DNA of 64,000 nucleotides. Origin: Mycobacterium sp. GTDB lineage: Bacteria; Actinomycetota; Actinomycetes; Mycobacteriales; Mycobacteriaceae. The translations under genes and the position numbers were made by a program. Below are positions 25,188 to 32,627 of the stretch, one piece after another (positions within the stretch are counted from its first letter, which is position 1; each line of letters opens with the position of its first letter). The notes below the pieces were generated by a model that did not search any database, was not told the DNA's origin, and was given only the letters and a program-made list of their open reading frames with translations. The DNA lies in the NCBI GenBank assembly GCA_016197405.1, contig JACPVR010000018.1, forward strand, positions 1 to 64,000, in the 5' to 3' direction.

Positions 25188-25559
25188 AAGGGGAGAGCTT
25201 CTTCCCGATCGGCCGCGGATCTGGCGCCGGCGGCGGCGCTGTTTCGCGGCCTGTCGGATCCCACCCGGTTGGCGATCCTGCAGCGCCTCACCGAAGGAGA
25301 GGCCCGGGTGGTGGATCTGACCCGGGTGCTGGGCACTGCACAGTCGACTGTCTCGGCGCATCTGGCCTGCCTACGCGAGTGCGGCCTGGTCACCGGGCGA
25401 CCGGAAGGCCGGCAGATGTTCTACTCCCTGAATCGCCCAGAGCTGATCGATCTGCTCGCGTCGGCGGAATCGCTGCTGGCCGCCACCGGCAACCAGGTGG
25501 TGCTATGCCCTGTCTACGGAGCCGATGCGACGAAGAAAGAAGCGGTGACCAAGCGATGA
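25176..25559 (+). CDS. cmtR: ArsR/SmtB-family metal sensor, CmtR-like (Cd/Pb type)
   Basis: 127 aa. The winged helix is clear: LFRGLSDPTRLAILQRLTEG, VVDLTRVLGTAQSTVSAHLA, CLRECGLVTGRPEGRQMFYSL. Cysteines fall at residues 65, 69 and 111, nearly the spacing of the Cd(II)/Pb(II) ligands Cys57, Cys61 and Cys102 of M. tuberculosis CmtR, including the LxCLRxCGLV context. It should leave DNA on binding soft divalent metal and release expression of the adjoining ATPase, whose ATG overlaps its stop. Metal identity is inferred from ligand spacing only. Confidence 0.82.
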   Translation: MTMIKGRASSRSAADLAPAAALFRGLSDPTRLAILQRLTEGEARVVDLTRVLGTAQSTVSAHLACLRECGLVTGRPEGRQMFYSLNRPELIDLLASAESLLAATGNQVVLCPVYGADATKKEAVTKR

Positions 25560-27514
25560 GCGACGCCTGCGGTTGCGGCGGAAACGAGGCCGATGTCGGC
25601 GGGCAGGCCGAGAAGCAGGCCGAATCCCTGTGGCAGGTTCGGGAACTGCAGTTCGCGGCCGTCGCGGGGGTGTTCCTGCTGGCCGGGTTGATCGCTGGCG
25701 GGGCAGGTGCGCCGCCGACGGTCGTGCTCACGTTGGAAGCGCTCGCCTTGGTTGTCGGCGCCTATACCTTTGTGCCGTCCACGCTCAAGCGTCTGGCCAA
25801 AGGCAGAATCGGGGTGGGCACGTTGATGACCATCGCCGCTGTGGGCGCGGTGCTCCTCGGCGAAGTCGGCGAAGCCGCGATGCTGGCGTTCCTGTTCTCG
25901 ATCAGCGAGGGTTTGGAAGAGTATTCGCTGGCCCGCACCCGTCGCGGACTGCGCGCCCTGCTGTCGCTGGTGCCTGACCAGGCCACTGTTCTGCGCGACG
26001 ACACCGAGATGGTCGTATCCTCAAGTGAATTGCGTGTCGGCGACCGAATGCTGGTCAAGCCCGGCGAGCGGATCGCCACCGACGGCATCATCCGCAACGG
26101 CCGCACCGCGCTGGATGTCTCGGCTATCACTGGTGAGTCAGTGCCCGTGGAAGCCGAACCGGGCCACGAGGTGTTCGCCGGCTCGATCAACGGCACCGGC
26201 GTGCTGGAGGTCGAGGTAACCACCACCTCCGAGGACAACTCGCTGGCCCGCATCGTGAAGATTGTGGAGGCCGAACAGTCTCGAAAGGGCGCCTCTCAGC
26301 GATTGGCCGACCGCATCGCCAAGCCGCTGGTTCCCGCGGTGATGATCGCCGCGGCCCTGATCGCAGTGATCGGCAGCCTGCTCGCGGACCCGGCCGTGTG
26401 GATCGAACGTGCCCTGGTGGTACTGGTCGCGGCCTCGCCGTGCGCGTTGGCGATCTCGGTGCCCGTGACCGTGGTCGCCGCAATCGGTGCGGCTAGCAAG
26501 CTCGGTGCGCTGGTCAAGGGTGGCGCCGCGTTGGAGGCGCTCGGCGCGGTGCGCGGCGTCGCCCTGGACAAGACCGGCACCCTGACCGCCAACCGGCCCG
26601 CTGTCATCGAGGTGGCCACCACCCACGGCGCTACCCGCGAGCAGGTGCTCGATCTGGCCGCAGCGCTGGAAGCGCGCAGTGAACACCCGCTGGCCGCGGC
26701 GATCCTGGCCGCCGTCGACGAGGTCACCCCGGCTACTGACGTGCAGGCGGTGACCGGCGCCGGGCTCACCGGACGCCGCGACGGCGACACGATTCGCCTG
26801 GGCCGCCCCGGGTGGCTCGATGCGGGCGCATTGGCGGATGCCGTGGTACGGATGCAGCAGGCCGGCGCCACCGCCGTGCTCGTCGAAAACAACGGCCAAA
26901 CAGTCGGCGCGATCGCCGTGCGCGACGAACTCCGTCCCGAGGCGGCCGAGGTCGTCGCCCAGCTGCGCCGCGACGGCTTCCACATCGCGATGCTCACCGG
27001 CGACAATCGCACCACCGCCACCGCGCTCGCCAAAGATGTCGGTATCGACGACGTACACGCCGAGCTACGCCCCGAGGACAAGGCGCGGCTCATCGAAGAA
27101 CTGCGTGTTCAGCGCAACACAGCCATGGTCGGCGATGGCGTCAACGACGCCCCCGCTCTGGCCACCGCCGACCTCGGTATCGCGATGGGGGCGATGGGCA
27201 CTGACGTTGCCATCGAGACCGCCGACGTGGCGTTGATGGGTGAAGACCTGCGCCACCTGCCGCAGGCGTTCAGCCACGCGCGTCGCGCCCGACGGATCAT
27301 GCTGCAAAACGTCGGCCTGTCACTTGCGCTGATCACCGTGTTGATACCGCTGGCACTGCTCGGTGTGCTCGGTCTGGCCGCCGTCGTGCTGGTCCACGAG
27401 CTGGCCGAGGTGGTCGTCATCGCCAACGGTGTGCGTGCCGGCCGCGCCAAGCCCCTGCCCCTTGCACCGACCGGCCAACCAGCGACGGCCCACGTAGCAG
27501 CGGCGCCCTCATGA
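25556..27514 (+). CDS. ctpG: P1B-type heavy-metal ATPase, CtpG-like
   Basis: 652 aa from ATG 25556. It exports a metal ion at the cost of ATP. Landmarks: CGCGG near the N-terminus as possible metal entry, GTLMTIAAVGAVLLGEVGEAA (TM), ITGESVPVE (TGES loop), ASPCALAIS (transmembrane SPC site in place of CPC), ALDKTGTLTANRP with the phosphorylated Asp, RSEHPLAAAI (HP motif), GDGVNDAPAL hinge and AVVLVHELAEVVVIANG end. The sequence closely follows CtpG, which CmtR controls in M. tuberculosis, but lacks its N-terminal HMA-like domain (about 120 residues shorter). Coupled to the regulator by ATGA. Confidence 0.88.
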   Translation: MSDACGCGGNEADVGGQAEKQAESLWQVRELQFAAVAGVFLLAGLIAGGAGAPPTVVLTLEALALVVGAYTFVPSTLKRLAKGRIGVGTLMTIAAVGAVLLGEVGEAAMLAFLFSISEGLEEYSLARTRRGLRALLSLVPDQATVLRDDTEMVVSSSELRVGDRMLVKPGERIATDGIIRNGRTALDVSAITGESVPVEAEPGHEVFAGSINGTGVLEVEVTTTSEDNSLARIVKIVEAEQSRKGASQRLADRIAKPLVPAVMIAAALIAVIGSLLADPAVWIERALVVLVAASPCALAISVPVTVVAAIGAASKLGALVKGGAALEALGAVRGVALDKTGTLTANRPAVIEVATTHGATREQVLDLAAALEARSEHPLAAAILAAVDEVTPATDVQAVTGAGLTGRRDGDTIRLGRPGWLDAGALADAVVRMQQAGATAVLVENNGQTVGAIAVRDELRPEAAEVVAQLRRDGFHIAMLTGDNRTTATALAKDVGIDDVHAELRPEDKARLIEELRVQRNTAMVGDGVNDAPALATADLGIAMGAMGTDVAIETADVALMGEDLRHLPQAFSHARRARRIMLQNVGLSLALITVLIPLALLGVLGLAAVVLVHELAEVVVIANGVRAGRAKPLPLAPTGQPATAHVAAAPS

Positions 27515-27708
27515 TCGGCGGAAGTTGTCCGACAATCTCCGTGAGTGCACACGCCCGTGGCAGAGAAGCGAACCGGGCTGAGGCCGCATGTCAACCCACC
27601 ACACCACACCGCACACGCAGGGCCCGTCAAGGGCATAGGCGCGGGTCGCCGGGGCGCCGCAGCGGCACGGATCGCCAAGCCGTGTTGGATCCGCCCCGAA
27701 AAGAGTCC

Positions 27709-27737
27709 TTGATATACCCGCAGGGGTATTGAACAAT
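27709..27737 (+). promoter_or_regulatory. Promoter with embedded CsoR/RicR-type copper operator
   Basis: TTGATA (27709-27714) and AACAAT (27732-27737) are spaced by 17 bases. Inside the spacer lies the 16-base palindrome ATACCCGCAGGGGTAT (27714-27729), the TACCC/GGGTA form bound by Cu(I) sensors of the CsoR/RicR family. No such regulator is encoded in the element, so a host RicR/CsoR would have to act on it. Confidence 0.65.
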
Positions 27738-27766
27738 AGGGTTCACACCGAGAGGTGGCAGGGAAA

Positions 27767-27838
27767 ATGATTCTCGAGCCAATGCCGAACCCCGGAGACA
27801 GGCACTTTCTGGTTCGGCACGGCTTGCAGGCATGTTGA
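27767..27838 (+). CDS. Possible 23-aa small protein behind the copper promoter
   Basis: ATG 27767 follows AGGG by 3-4 bases and reads 23 codons to TGA, ending in ...LQAC. It is the first frame after the promoter with the copper box. Too short to judge by composition; it may be a leader peptide or chance. Confidence 0.3.
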   Translation: MILEPMPNPGDRHFLVRHGLQAC

Positions 27839-27932
27839 GGCACATCGGCCCTACCGTCAGAGCGCCCAGCCAGTCCATCGTGGTGTCAGGTGAGACATTT
27901 CCCGGCCAGTCAGATGAAAGGGGTTCACCACC

Positions 27933-28214
27933 ATGATGTGCGGCACAGACGACTGCATGTGGGGCGGTTGGGGATGGGCCGGCTGGATCCTTATGGGCGT
28001 GGTGATGGTGCTGTTGTCGGCCGTCCTGATCACCGCGGTCGTGCTGGCCGTTCGGCATCTCGCCGGTAGCGATGCACAGCGCAACCGCACGGATTCAGGG
28101 ACCTGGTCGCGGCCGGAAAATGCTCTAGCCCAACGGTTTGCGCGCGGCGACATCGATGAGGATGAGTATCTGCGGCGGATGACGCTGCTGCGCGAACACC
28201 AGGAACCGCGATGA
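27933..28214 (+). CDS. Small membrane protein with SHOCT-like tail and Met/Cys-rich start
   Basis: 93 aa. The start MMCGTDDCMWGGWG offers Met, Cys, Asp and Trp for metal, then one transmembrane segment (about residues 18-45, ILMGVVMVLLSAVLITAVVL). The tail ALAQRFARGDIDEDEYLRRM is the SHOCT short C-terminal domain. Such proteins are common beside copper-handling genes in actinobacteria. AAAGGGG lies 12 bases upstream. Function is inferred only from context. Confidence 0.75.
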   Translation: MMCGTDDCMWGGWGWAGWILMGVVMVLLSAVLITAVVLAVRHLAGSDAQRNRTDSGTWSRPENALAQRFARGDIDEDEYLRRMTLLREHQEPR

Positions 28215-28304
28215 CTCACGTGCCGACAGCTCAGCGTCGGCCGATAGCGCGGTGCCAGTCGACCGAGGACCTCAAAAATGGATGCAGCGAAGGAGATTGA
28301 AAGA

Positions 28305-28646
28305 ATGACCGATACACCTGAATCAACGAGCGAACGAATCGCCGCGGCCGGACAGCGCAGAGGGGTGAACCACGCCTTGGCGTGGAGTGGTATTGCCGCC
28401 GCTGCGGTGTTCATCGTTGCGGTGGTGTTCTTTTCCGGGTTCTTCATCGGCAGGGCCACCGACGGTTTCGGCGGCAATCGGGGGCACTGTCAAGGAACGC
28501 CCGGCATGATGGGACCCGGCATGATGGGACCCGGCATGATGGGACCGCAGGGCTCGTGGCCACCGGGGAACATGGGGCCCTCTGGCCCCTTGGGGCCCGG
28601 CCAGTCGCAGCCGCCGACAACCACTCCAACCACACCTCGGCCGTAG
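28305..28646 (+). CDS. Membrane protein with Met/Pro/Gly-rich repeat tail
   Basis: 113 aa from ATG 28305, which has AAGGAG 9 bases upstream; an earlier ATG at 28278 covers that site and is less likely. One transmembrane helix (about residues 24-47, SGIAAAAVFIVAVVFFSGFF) is followed by an outside tail with GHCQGT, three tandem GMMGP repeats and a Pro/Thr-rich end. Clustered methionines outside the membrane are typical Cu(I) ligands. Not homologous to anything I can name. Confidence 0.7.
   Translation: MTDTPESTSERIAAAGQRRGVNHALAWSGIAAAAVFIVAVVFFSGFFIGRATDGFGGNRGHCQGTPGMMGPGMMGPGMMGPQGSWPPGNMGPSGPLGPGQSQPPTTTPTTPRP
28503..28547 (+). repeat. Three tandem 15-bp repeats coding GMMGP
   Basis: GGCATGATGGGACCC occurs three times in a row (28503, 28518, 28533; the last ends in G). 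In frame, so copy number can vary without breaking the gene. Confidence 0.85.
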
Positions 28647-28819
28647 CGCACAAGCACAGGTTCACGCTGCGACGGCAGCAATTTCACGTTGTCTCGTCGA
28701 GTCGGCCATCGTCGGCCACGAAGCCGCCATAGCCCCAAGACGGACGCAACTCGCACCGCGCGTTCGCCCACAACGCGATTCTCACCGCACACGTCGAGCA
28801 CGCGAAGGGATCATCGGAA

Positions 28820-29416
28820 ATGACCGGAATGAGCAGGCGAGCGGCGCTGAGAATGCTCGCCACCGGTGGGGCCCTCTTCGGCCTGGGGTATGTCTTGCGC
28901 AACATTATCGACATACCAATCAGCCGTGCCCAACCCGGGATGGGTGGCGCGACCGGCATGGACATGCGCGCCTACATGAACATGTTCATGCGGCATCAGG
29001 AGCTTCGACGCAGCGTGGAAGAGATTCCCGGAGGCGTGCGCACCACCACCGAATCCGACTCCGCCGACCTCGTCACCGAACTGCAGGCCCACGTCTCATC
29101 GATGTACACCCACCTCGATCAGGGCAGTGAAGTCACCTGCATGAGCTCAAGCCTGCCCACCCTGTTCCGCCGCGCTGCCGATTATCAACGTCAGATCACG
29201 CTCACACCCAGCGGCGTGGTGGTGGTCGAAACCTCCAGCGACCCAGAACTGACCAACGCCATTCGCGAACACGCCCGCGAAGTCACCGGATTCGTCGTCG
29301 AAGGGATGCCGGCGATGATGAGCGGAATGATGGGCGGCGGGATGATGGGACCTGGCATGGGTCACGGAATGATGGGTCCCGGTATGGGTCACGGAGTGAT
29401 GGGGCCAAGCCGCTGA
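28820..29416 (+). CDS. Tat-exported Met/His-rich protein, probable copper binding
   Basis: 198 aa. SRRAALRMLATGGALFGLGYV is a twin-arginine signal (residues 5-25). The mature part contains MDMRAYMNMFMRHQELRR, one Cys (EVTCMSSSLP) and a tail of MMGG/GPGMGHG repeats with many Met and His. The middle (HLDQGSEVTC... NAIREHAREV) is helical and resembles small copper-resistance proteins, but I recognise no formal family. It is the last gene of the element and ends 66 bases inside the right boundary. Together with the copper-type operator upstream it suggests periplasmic Cu(I) sequestration. Confidence 0.7.
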   Translation: MTGMSRRAALRMLATGGALFGLGYVLRNIIDIPISRAQPGMGGATGMDMRAYMNMFMRHQELRRSVEEIPGGVRTTTESDSADLVTELQAHVSSMYTHLDQGSEVTCMSSSLPTLFRRAADYQRQITLTPSGVVVVETSSDPELTNAIREHAREVTGFVVEGMPAMMSGMMGGGMMGPGMGHGMMGPGMGHGVMGPSR

Positions 29417-29469
29417 CGGAAGCAAACCACCCGCCAGATGGACTGCGGCTCCCCTTAACGACCTTTGAC

Positions 29470-29481
29470 AAGTCCAGTGAA
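29470..29481 (-). repeat. Right-end inverted repeat of the element
   Basis: AAGTCCAGTGAA on the plus strand; its reverse complement TTCACTGGACTT matches the left-end repeat at 10 of 12 positions. It ends 1 base inside the boundary. Confidence 0.6.
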
Positions 29482-29482
29482 G

Positions 29483-29617
29483 GAAACCGTCCCATTTGGG
29501 TTCATAGGACCAGACCCCCGGGTCATCGGGGACTTTTGCAGCCGCTTTCGCCAGCATCGGCTCGACGGGCGGCATGACTGGAAGGTCCGCGGAGAAGGGC
29601 ATGGGGTCCATACTCAC
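29483..29617 (-). pseudogene. ligC1: ligC1, 5' part (45 codons) with the catalytic KWDG motif
   Basis: On the minus strand from GTG 29617 (ATG 29611 also possible): LPVMPPVEPMLAKA and SYEPKWDGF, the N-terminus of a LigC ligase up to two residues past the adenylated lysine motif. The frame then runs into the element. Its missing continuation starts at 20240. It follows the diguanylate cyclase gene on the same strand with a 46-base gap. Confidence 0.9.
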
Positions 29618-29663
29618 TTAGACCTCGCCACCCCGACAATGTCATCGCGCCATCCGGGCGGAT

Positions 29664-31331
29664 TCAGCGATACCTGGTGACGCAGTAGTGCGCCAGCACC
29701 TGAAGATGGCTCGCGAGGTCGGCCAGTTGCTGGTGTCCGGTGGAGGAATAGATCTCCAGGAGATAGCCGCGATCGGCGGCCGCCGCGCCGACCGCCAGCA
29801 CCGCGCTGTAACCCCACTGATTCAGCAGCTCCACTTCCGCTGCATCGGAGCCATCGAGATCGGCGGCGGCAAGGAAGGTTTCGCAGCGGGCCAGGGCTCT
29901 GACGGTCGACGGATAGTCGGCGAGCGGGTACACGGTGCCAGAGTCGACCTTGCGCAGAAACGCCAGCCGCGCCACCGGATCGCGCTCGCTGTCTACCCCA
30001 CGAATCGTGCGCACGTGCGCGCCGTCCTCGGTTGTCTCCGACAGCGACCAAGCCGCCACGTCGATCACCCGGTTGATCTCCCCGGCGAGTATCTCCAGCG
30101 CATCCGCCGGTCCCTGCGGACCGGCCGCATCCAGCACCTGCACCACGCGCGGCACAAGACGGTCCGCGGCCGAGCGCGCCGGACCGGCGATGTCGTTGCG
30201 GTGATTGGCGACGCCACGATCGGTGCGCCGGCTGCTGACACCGACACTGAATCGGCCGGGTCCCAGGCTCTTTGCCTCCAGGAGCGCACTATCGGCGGCC
30301 GCGATCAGCGCCTGCCCCGACGTCGCATGCGGGCCGGCGACCGTCGCGCCCCAGCTCAACGTGACATCGGTGCCGATAATCCGCTGCACATCGCGACTGA
30401 CGTCTCTGGCGAACTGTTCGGCCTCATCGAGCGAGGACCGCGGCAACAGCACGCAGAACTCGTCGCCTCCCAGCCGGGCCGCGATGGCCTCGCTTCTCGA
30501 CGACGCGGCATCACCGAGAACCGTCGCGACCTTGCGTAGCAGTTCATCGCCGGCAGGATGGCCATGCTGGTCGTTGATCTCTTTGAACCGGTCGAGATCG
30601 CACACCAGCAGTGCCGGACAGGCTGTCTGCCAATCCATCTCGTGAAAAATCCGCTCCAGTTCGCGCCGATTCGGCAGGCCGGTGAGCGGATCCTGATGAG
30701 CGAAACGCCACACGGTACTCAACAGCTCGGAACGTCCGATCGCCATTGCCGCGTATGCGGCGATACCCTGCAGCAACTGCACGTCGTCGGCGCCGAACCG
30801 CCGGCCGCCGTTCCCGGTGACCCACAGCTCACCCCAGATCCGGTCGCCGTACATCACCGGCACCGCCAGCTCGCTTTCCTTCCCGATCTCGCGCAACCAG
30901 GCGACCTCGGCAGGGTCAACGCCGACGTCGTCGATCGCGATCACGTACGGCAGACCCTGCCGCAGCAGTCCGATCATCGGCAGGTCCCCGTCGACCGAAT
31001 ACAACTCCCGATCGGGCCAGCGTTCCTCGCCTGCGGCCAGGTCGCCGACGTTGATCAGCGTGCGCACGGAATTGTGTTCGGGTTCCCACCGGCTGATCGA
31101 CGCCGACGCGGCGTTGAGCGCGATGAGCGACTGCTCGGCGATCGCTTCCAGCGCCTCGTCGAAATAGCTGGCCCGGGTGACCGCCTTCGCGATCTGCAGC
31201 AAGGCCCGCAGAACCGGCAACTCGGCCGCGGCGGCCAGGTCCACTTCGGAACTGAACTGATCGACCGCCGGTGCCGCTGGCACCGACTGGTCGCCCATCA
31301 GCCGCCGTCGCCGCAACGCCCAATCAGGCAC
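29664..31331 (-). CDS. Diguanylate cyclase, GAF-GGDEF with C-terminal sensor-like domain
   Basis: About 555 aa. GAF domain at about 40-190 (ASASISRWEPEHNSV, AYAAMAIGRSELL). The GGDEF domain follows with HQDPLTGLPNRRELERIF, the metal-binding LLVCDLDRFKEINDQHGH and the active loop ARLGGDEFCVLLP, all canonical, so c-di-GMP synthesis is expected. At the usual inhibitory RxxD position five residues before GGDEF stands RSEA, so product inhibition through this I-site is probably lost. A further roughly 150-residue GAF-like domain follows. GTG 31331 is preferred for GGGAGGGG 4 bases upstream; the frame is open to 31418. No EAL domain. Confidence 0.88.
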   Translation of the reverse strand: MPDWALRRRRLMGDQSVPAAPAVDQFSSEVDLAAAAELPVLRALLQIAKAVTRASYFDEALEAIAEQSLIALNAASASISRWEPEHNSVRTLINVGDLAAGEERWPDRELYSVDGDLPMIGLLRQGLPYVIAIDDVGVDPAEVAWLREIGKESELAVPVMYGDRIWGELWVTGNGGRRFGADDVQLLQGIAAYAAMAIGRSELLSTVWRFAHQDPLTGLPNRRELERIFHEMDWQTACPALLVCDLDRFKEINDQHGHPAGDELLRKVATVLGDAASSRSEAIAARLGGDEFCVLLPRSSLDEAEQFARDVSRDVQRIIGTDVTLSWGATVAGPHATSGQALIAAADSALLEAKSLGPGRFSVGVSSRRTDRGVANHRNDIAGPARSAADRLVPRVVQVLDAAGPQGPADALEILAGEINRVIDVAAWSLSETTEDGAHVRTIRGVDSERDPVARLAFLRKVDSGTVYPLADYPSTVRALARCETFLAAADLDGSDAAEVELLNQWGYSAVLAVGAAAADRGYLLEIYSSTGHQQLADLASHLQVLAHYCVTRYR

Positions 31332-31431
31332 CGAACCCCTCCCACGAGCATCTCCACCCTGCGCAGACTCTACCTGCGGTTTGCCCGCGTCAATCACCCT
31401 CGGCAGCAACGACTCCACCGGGCCGGCCCGG

Positions 31432-31908
31432 TCATGTCTCGGTTATGTCGTTGACATGGACGTCGATATCGGCACGGGTCAGTGGCTGGGGCCCGGCACC
31501 CAGAACGTCGCGAAGGACAGCCAGGGCGATACCGGCAAGTTCGTCGCCGACAGCTTGCAGATCGTCGCCGTACACACCGACGATGTCGATACGAGCACCC
31601 GTACAGCGGTGACCGTCGAGATACAGGTCGATCGCGGTGGGCTGCCCGCCGTGGACGCCGGCCAACGCGCGGCGAATCGCGGTGCGGACCACCTGATCAC
31701 TGACCCGCAACGTGTCTCCTGCACGCGCGGTGTCGGCCGCGCCGGTCCGGTATTCGGCGTCTATCGGCCAGGTTCTGCGCGTGGTGGCCCGCACTTTCGA
31801 GACGATGGCGTCGCTGATGTCGACCCACCGGGCGTCGGCAGGCGCCTCCTGCAGGCTCCGTGCGGCGCGGGCCAGCACCGGGTCGTCTTCGCCGGGTCTC
31901 ATCGCCAT
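31432..31908 (-). CDS. Asp23-related accessory protein encoded after the sigma factor
   Basis: 158 aa. WVDISDAIVSKVRATTRRTW near the start and a C-terminal ADIDVHVNDI resemble the two-part Asp23/Gls24 fold; the middle LRVSDQVVRTAIRRAL and IDLYLDGHRCTGARIDIVG fit that fold's helix and strands. No transmembrane segment or zinc motif, so it is not a standard anti-sigma factor, although its overlap (10 bases) with the sigma gene suggests a regulatory partnership. Identification is tentative. Confidence 0.55.
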   Translation of the reverse strand: MAMRPGEDDPVLARAARSLQEAPADARWVDISDAIVSKVRATTRRTWPIDAEYRTGAADTARAGDTLRVSDQVVRTAIRRALAGVHGGQPTAIDLYLDGHRCTGARIDIVGVYGDDLQAVGDELAGIALAVLRDVLGAGPQPLTRADIDVHVNDITET

Positions 31909-32498
31909 GCCTCCATCCTTGCGCTCAGTGTCGCCTTGGCACGGGTCAGATGACCGCGCACCGCACTCGGTGTGATGGTCAGGATCCGCCCTATCTCCAC
32001 ATGTGTCATCCCGTCGACCTCACGAAGCAGCCAGGCCGCACGCTGGCGGTAGGGCAGTTCGGCCAGCGCAACAGCCAGATCAGCAAGAAAATCGTTGTTG
32101 CTGATCTGCGTCTCGGGTTCATAGGTGTCCGGCGCCGCCGTGGCGTCGAACATCCAGTCCTCGGCGGGCGCGATGCTCCGACGCCTACGGTGGTCGACCA
32201 CCTTGTGCGACACCAGGGTGAAAAGCCATGTCCGCAAAGATGATTCACCACGAAAGGTATCCAGTCCCTTCCACGCGGCGACGAAGGCGTCCTGCGTGAC
32301 CTCTTCCGCGGCCCCGGCGTCGGCCAGCATGTTCTGGGCGTAACGCAACATCTGCGGGCCATAGCGCAGCACGATCGCCTCGAAGGCGTCGCGGTCTCCG
32401 AGTGCGGCGGCATCGACGAGCAACCGGTCGGGGGCGGCCAGGAACTCCGACCTCTGCTCGCCGGCCACGGCGGCAGCGCTGTCGCGTGTGGTGCTCAC
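31899..32498 (-). CDS. ECF-type RNA polymerase sigma factor
   Basis: 199 aa. Region 2 reads FEAIVLRYGPQMLRYAQNML, AEEVTQDAFVAAWKGLDTF and LRTWLFTLVSHKVVDHRRRR. Region 4 reads ALAELPYRQRAAWLLREVDG, MTHVEIGRILTITPSAVRGH (helix-turn-helix). No region 3, so group 4. Divergent from the Asp23 operon starting 129 bases away, which it probably controls. No typical ZAS anti-sigma gene is adjacent. I could not find a matching pair of promoter motifs by eye. Confidence 0.9.
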   Translation of the reverse strand: MSTTRDSAAAVAGEQRSEFLAAPDRLLVDAAALGDRDAFEAIVLRYGPQMLRYAQNMLADAGAAEEVTQDAFVAAWKGLDTFRGESSLRTWLFTLVSHKVVDHRRRRSIAPAEDWMFDATAAPDTYEPETQISNNDFLADLAVALAELPYRQRAAWLLREVDGMTHVEIGRILTITPSAVRGHLTRAKATLSARMEAWR

Positions 32499-32627
32499 GG
32501 GAAGTCTTCGTAGCCGACGCGCCCCCGGATGGCGTTACCGACATCACACCGCGCATCAGGTGCTCTTTGTGCGTCGAGGTCCGACTCAACAGGCGTAACC
32601 AAAAGCGACCGAGAAAGAAGGTTCACC

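Larger units (their letters stand above)
27515..27932 (+). other. 418-base region between ATPase and small metal genes
   Basis: Apart from a promoter/operator at 27709-27737 and a possible 23-codon reading frame at 27767-27838, I see no gene here. The first about 190 bases hold no feature I can support. Confidence 0.5.
20241..29482. mobile_element. 9.24-kb Tn554-like site-specific element inserted in ligC1
   Basis: Joining 29483 leftward to 20240 restores an uninterrupted ligC1 frame (...KWDGF plus RAVVFRDG...) of 357 codons with no base lost or gained, which defines both ends. There is no target duplication. TTGACTGAACTT near the left end and its inverted partner AAGTCCAGTGAA near the right end match at 10 of 12 positions. 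Contents in order: two overlapping tyrosine recombinases, an intact ligC, cmtR-like regulator, ctpG-like ATPase, a copper-type operator, and three small metal-rich genes, all on the plus strand. The absence of duplication, the paired recombinases and insertion in a conserved housekeeping-gene motif recall Tn554 (which uses radC). Confidence 0.85.

Noticed and set aside
28820..29416. DUF305 or multicopper oxidase assignment for the Tat-exported Met/His-rich protein
   Set aside because: No DUF305 HH...M signature and no cupredoxin His-Cys-His motifs are visible; only Met/His richness.
29147..29617. 156-codon minus frame beginning as LigC and continuing through the element
   Set aside because: Ligase homology stops at codon 45; the rest is antisense to the Tat-exported Met/His-rich gene.
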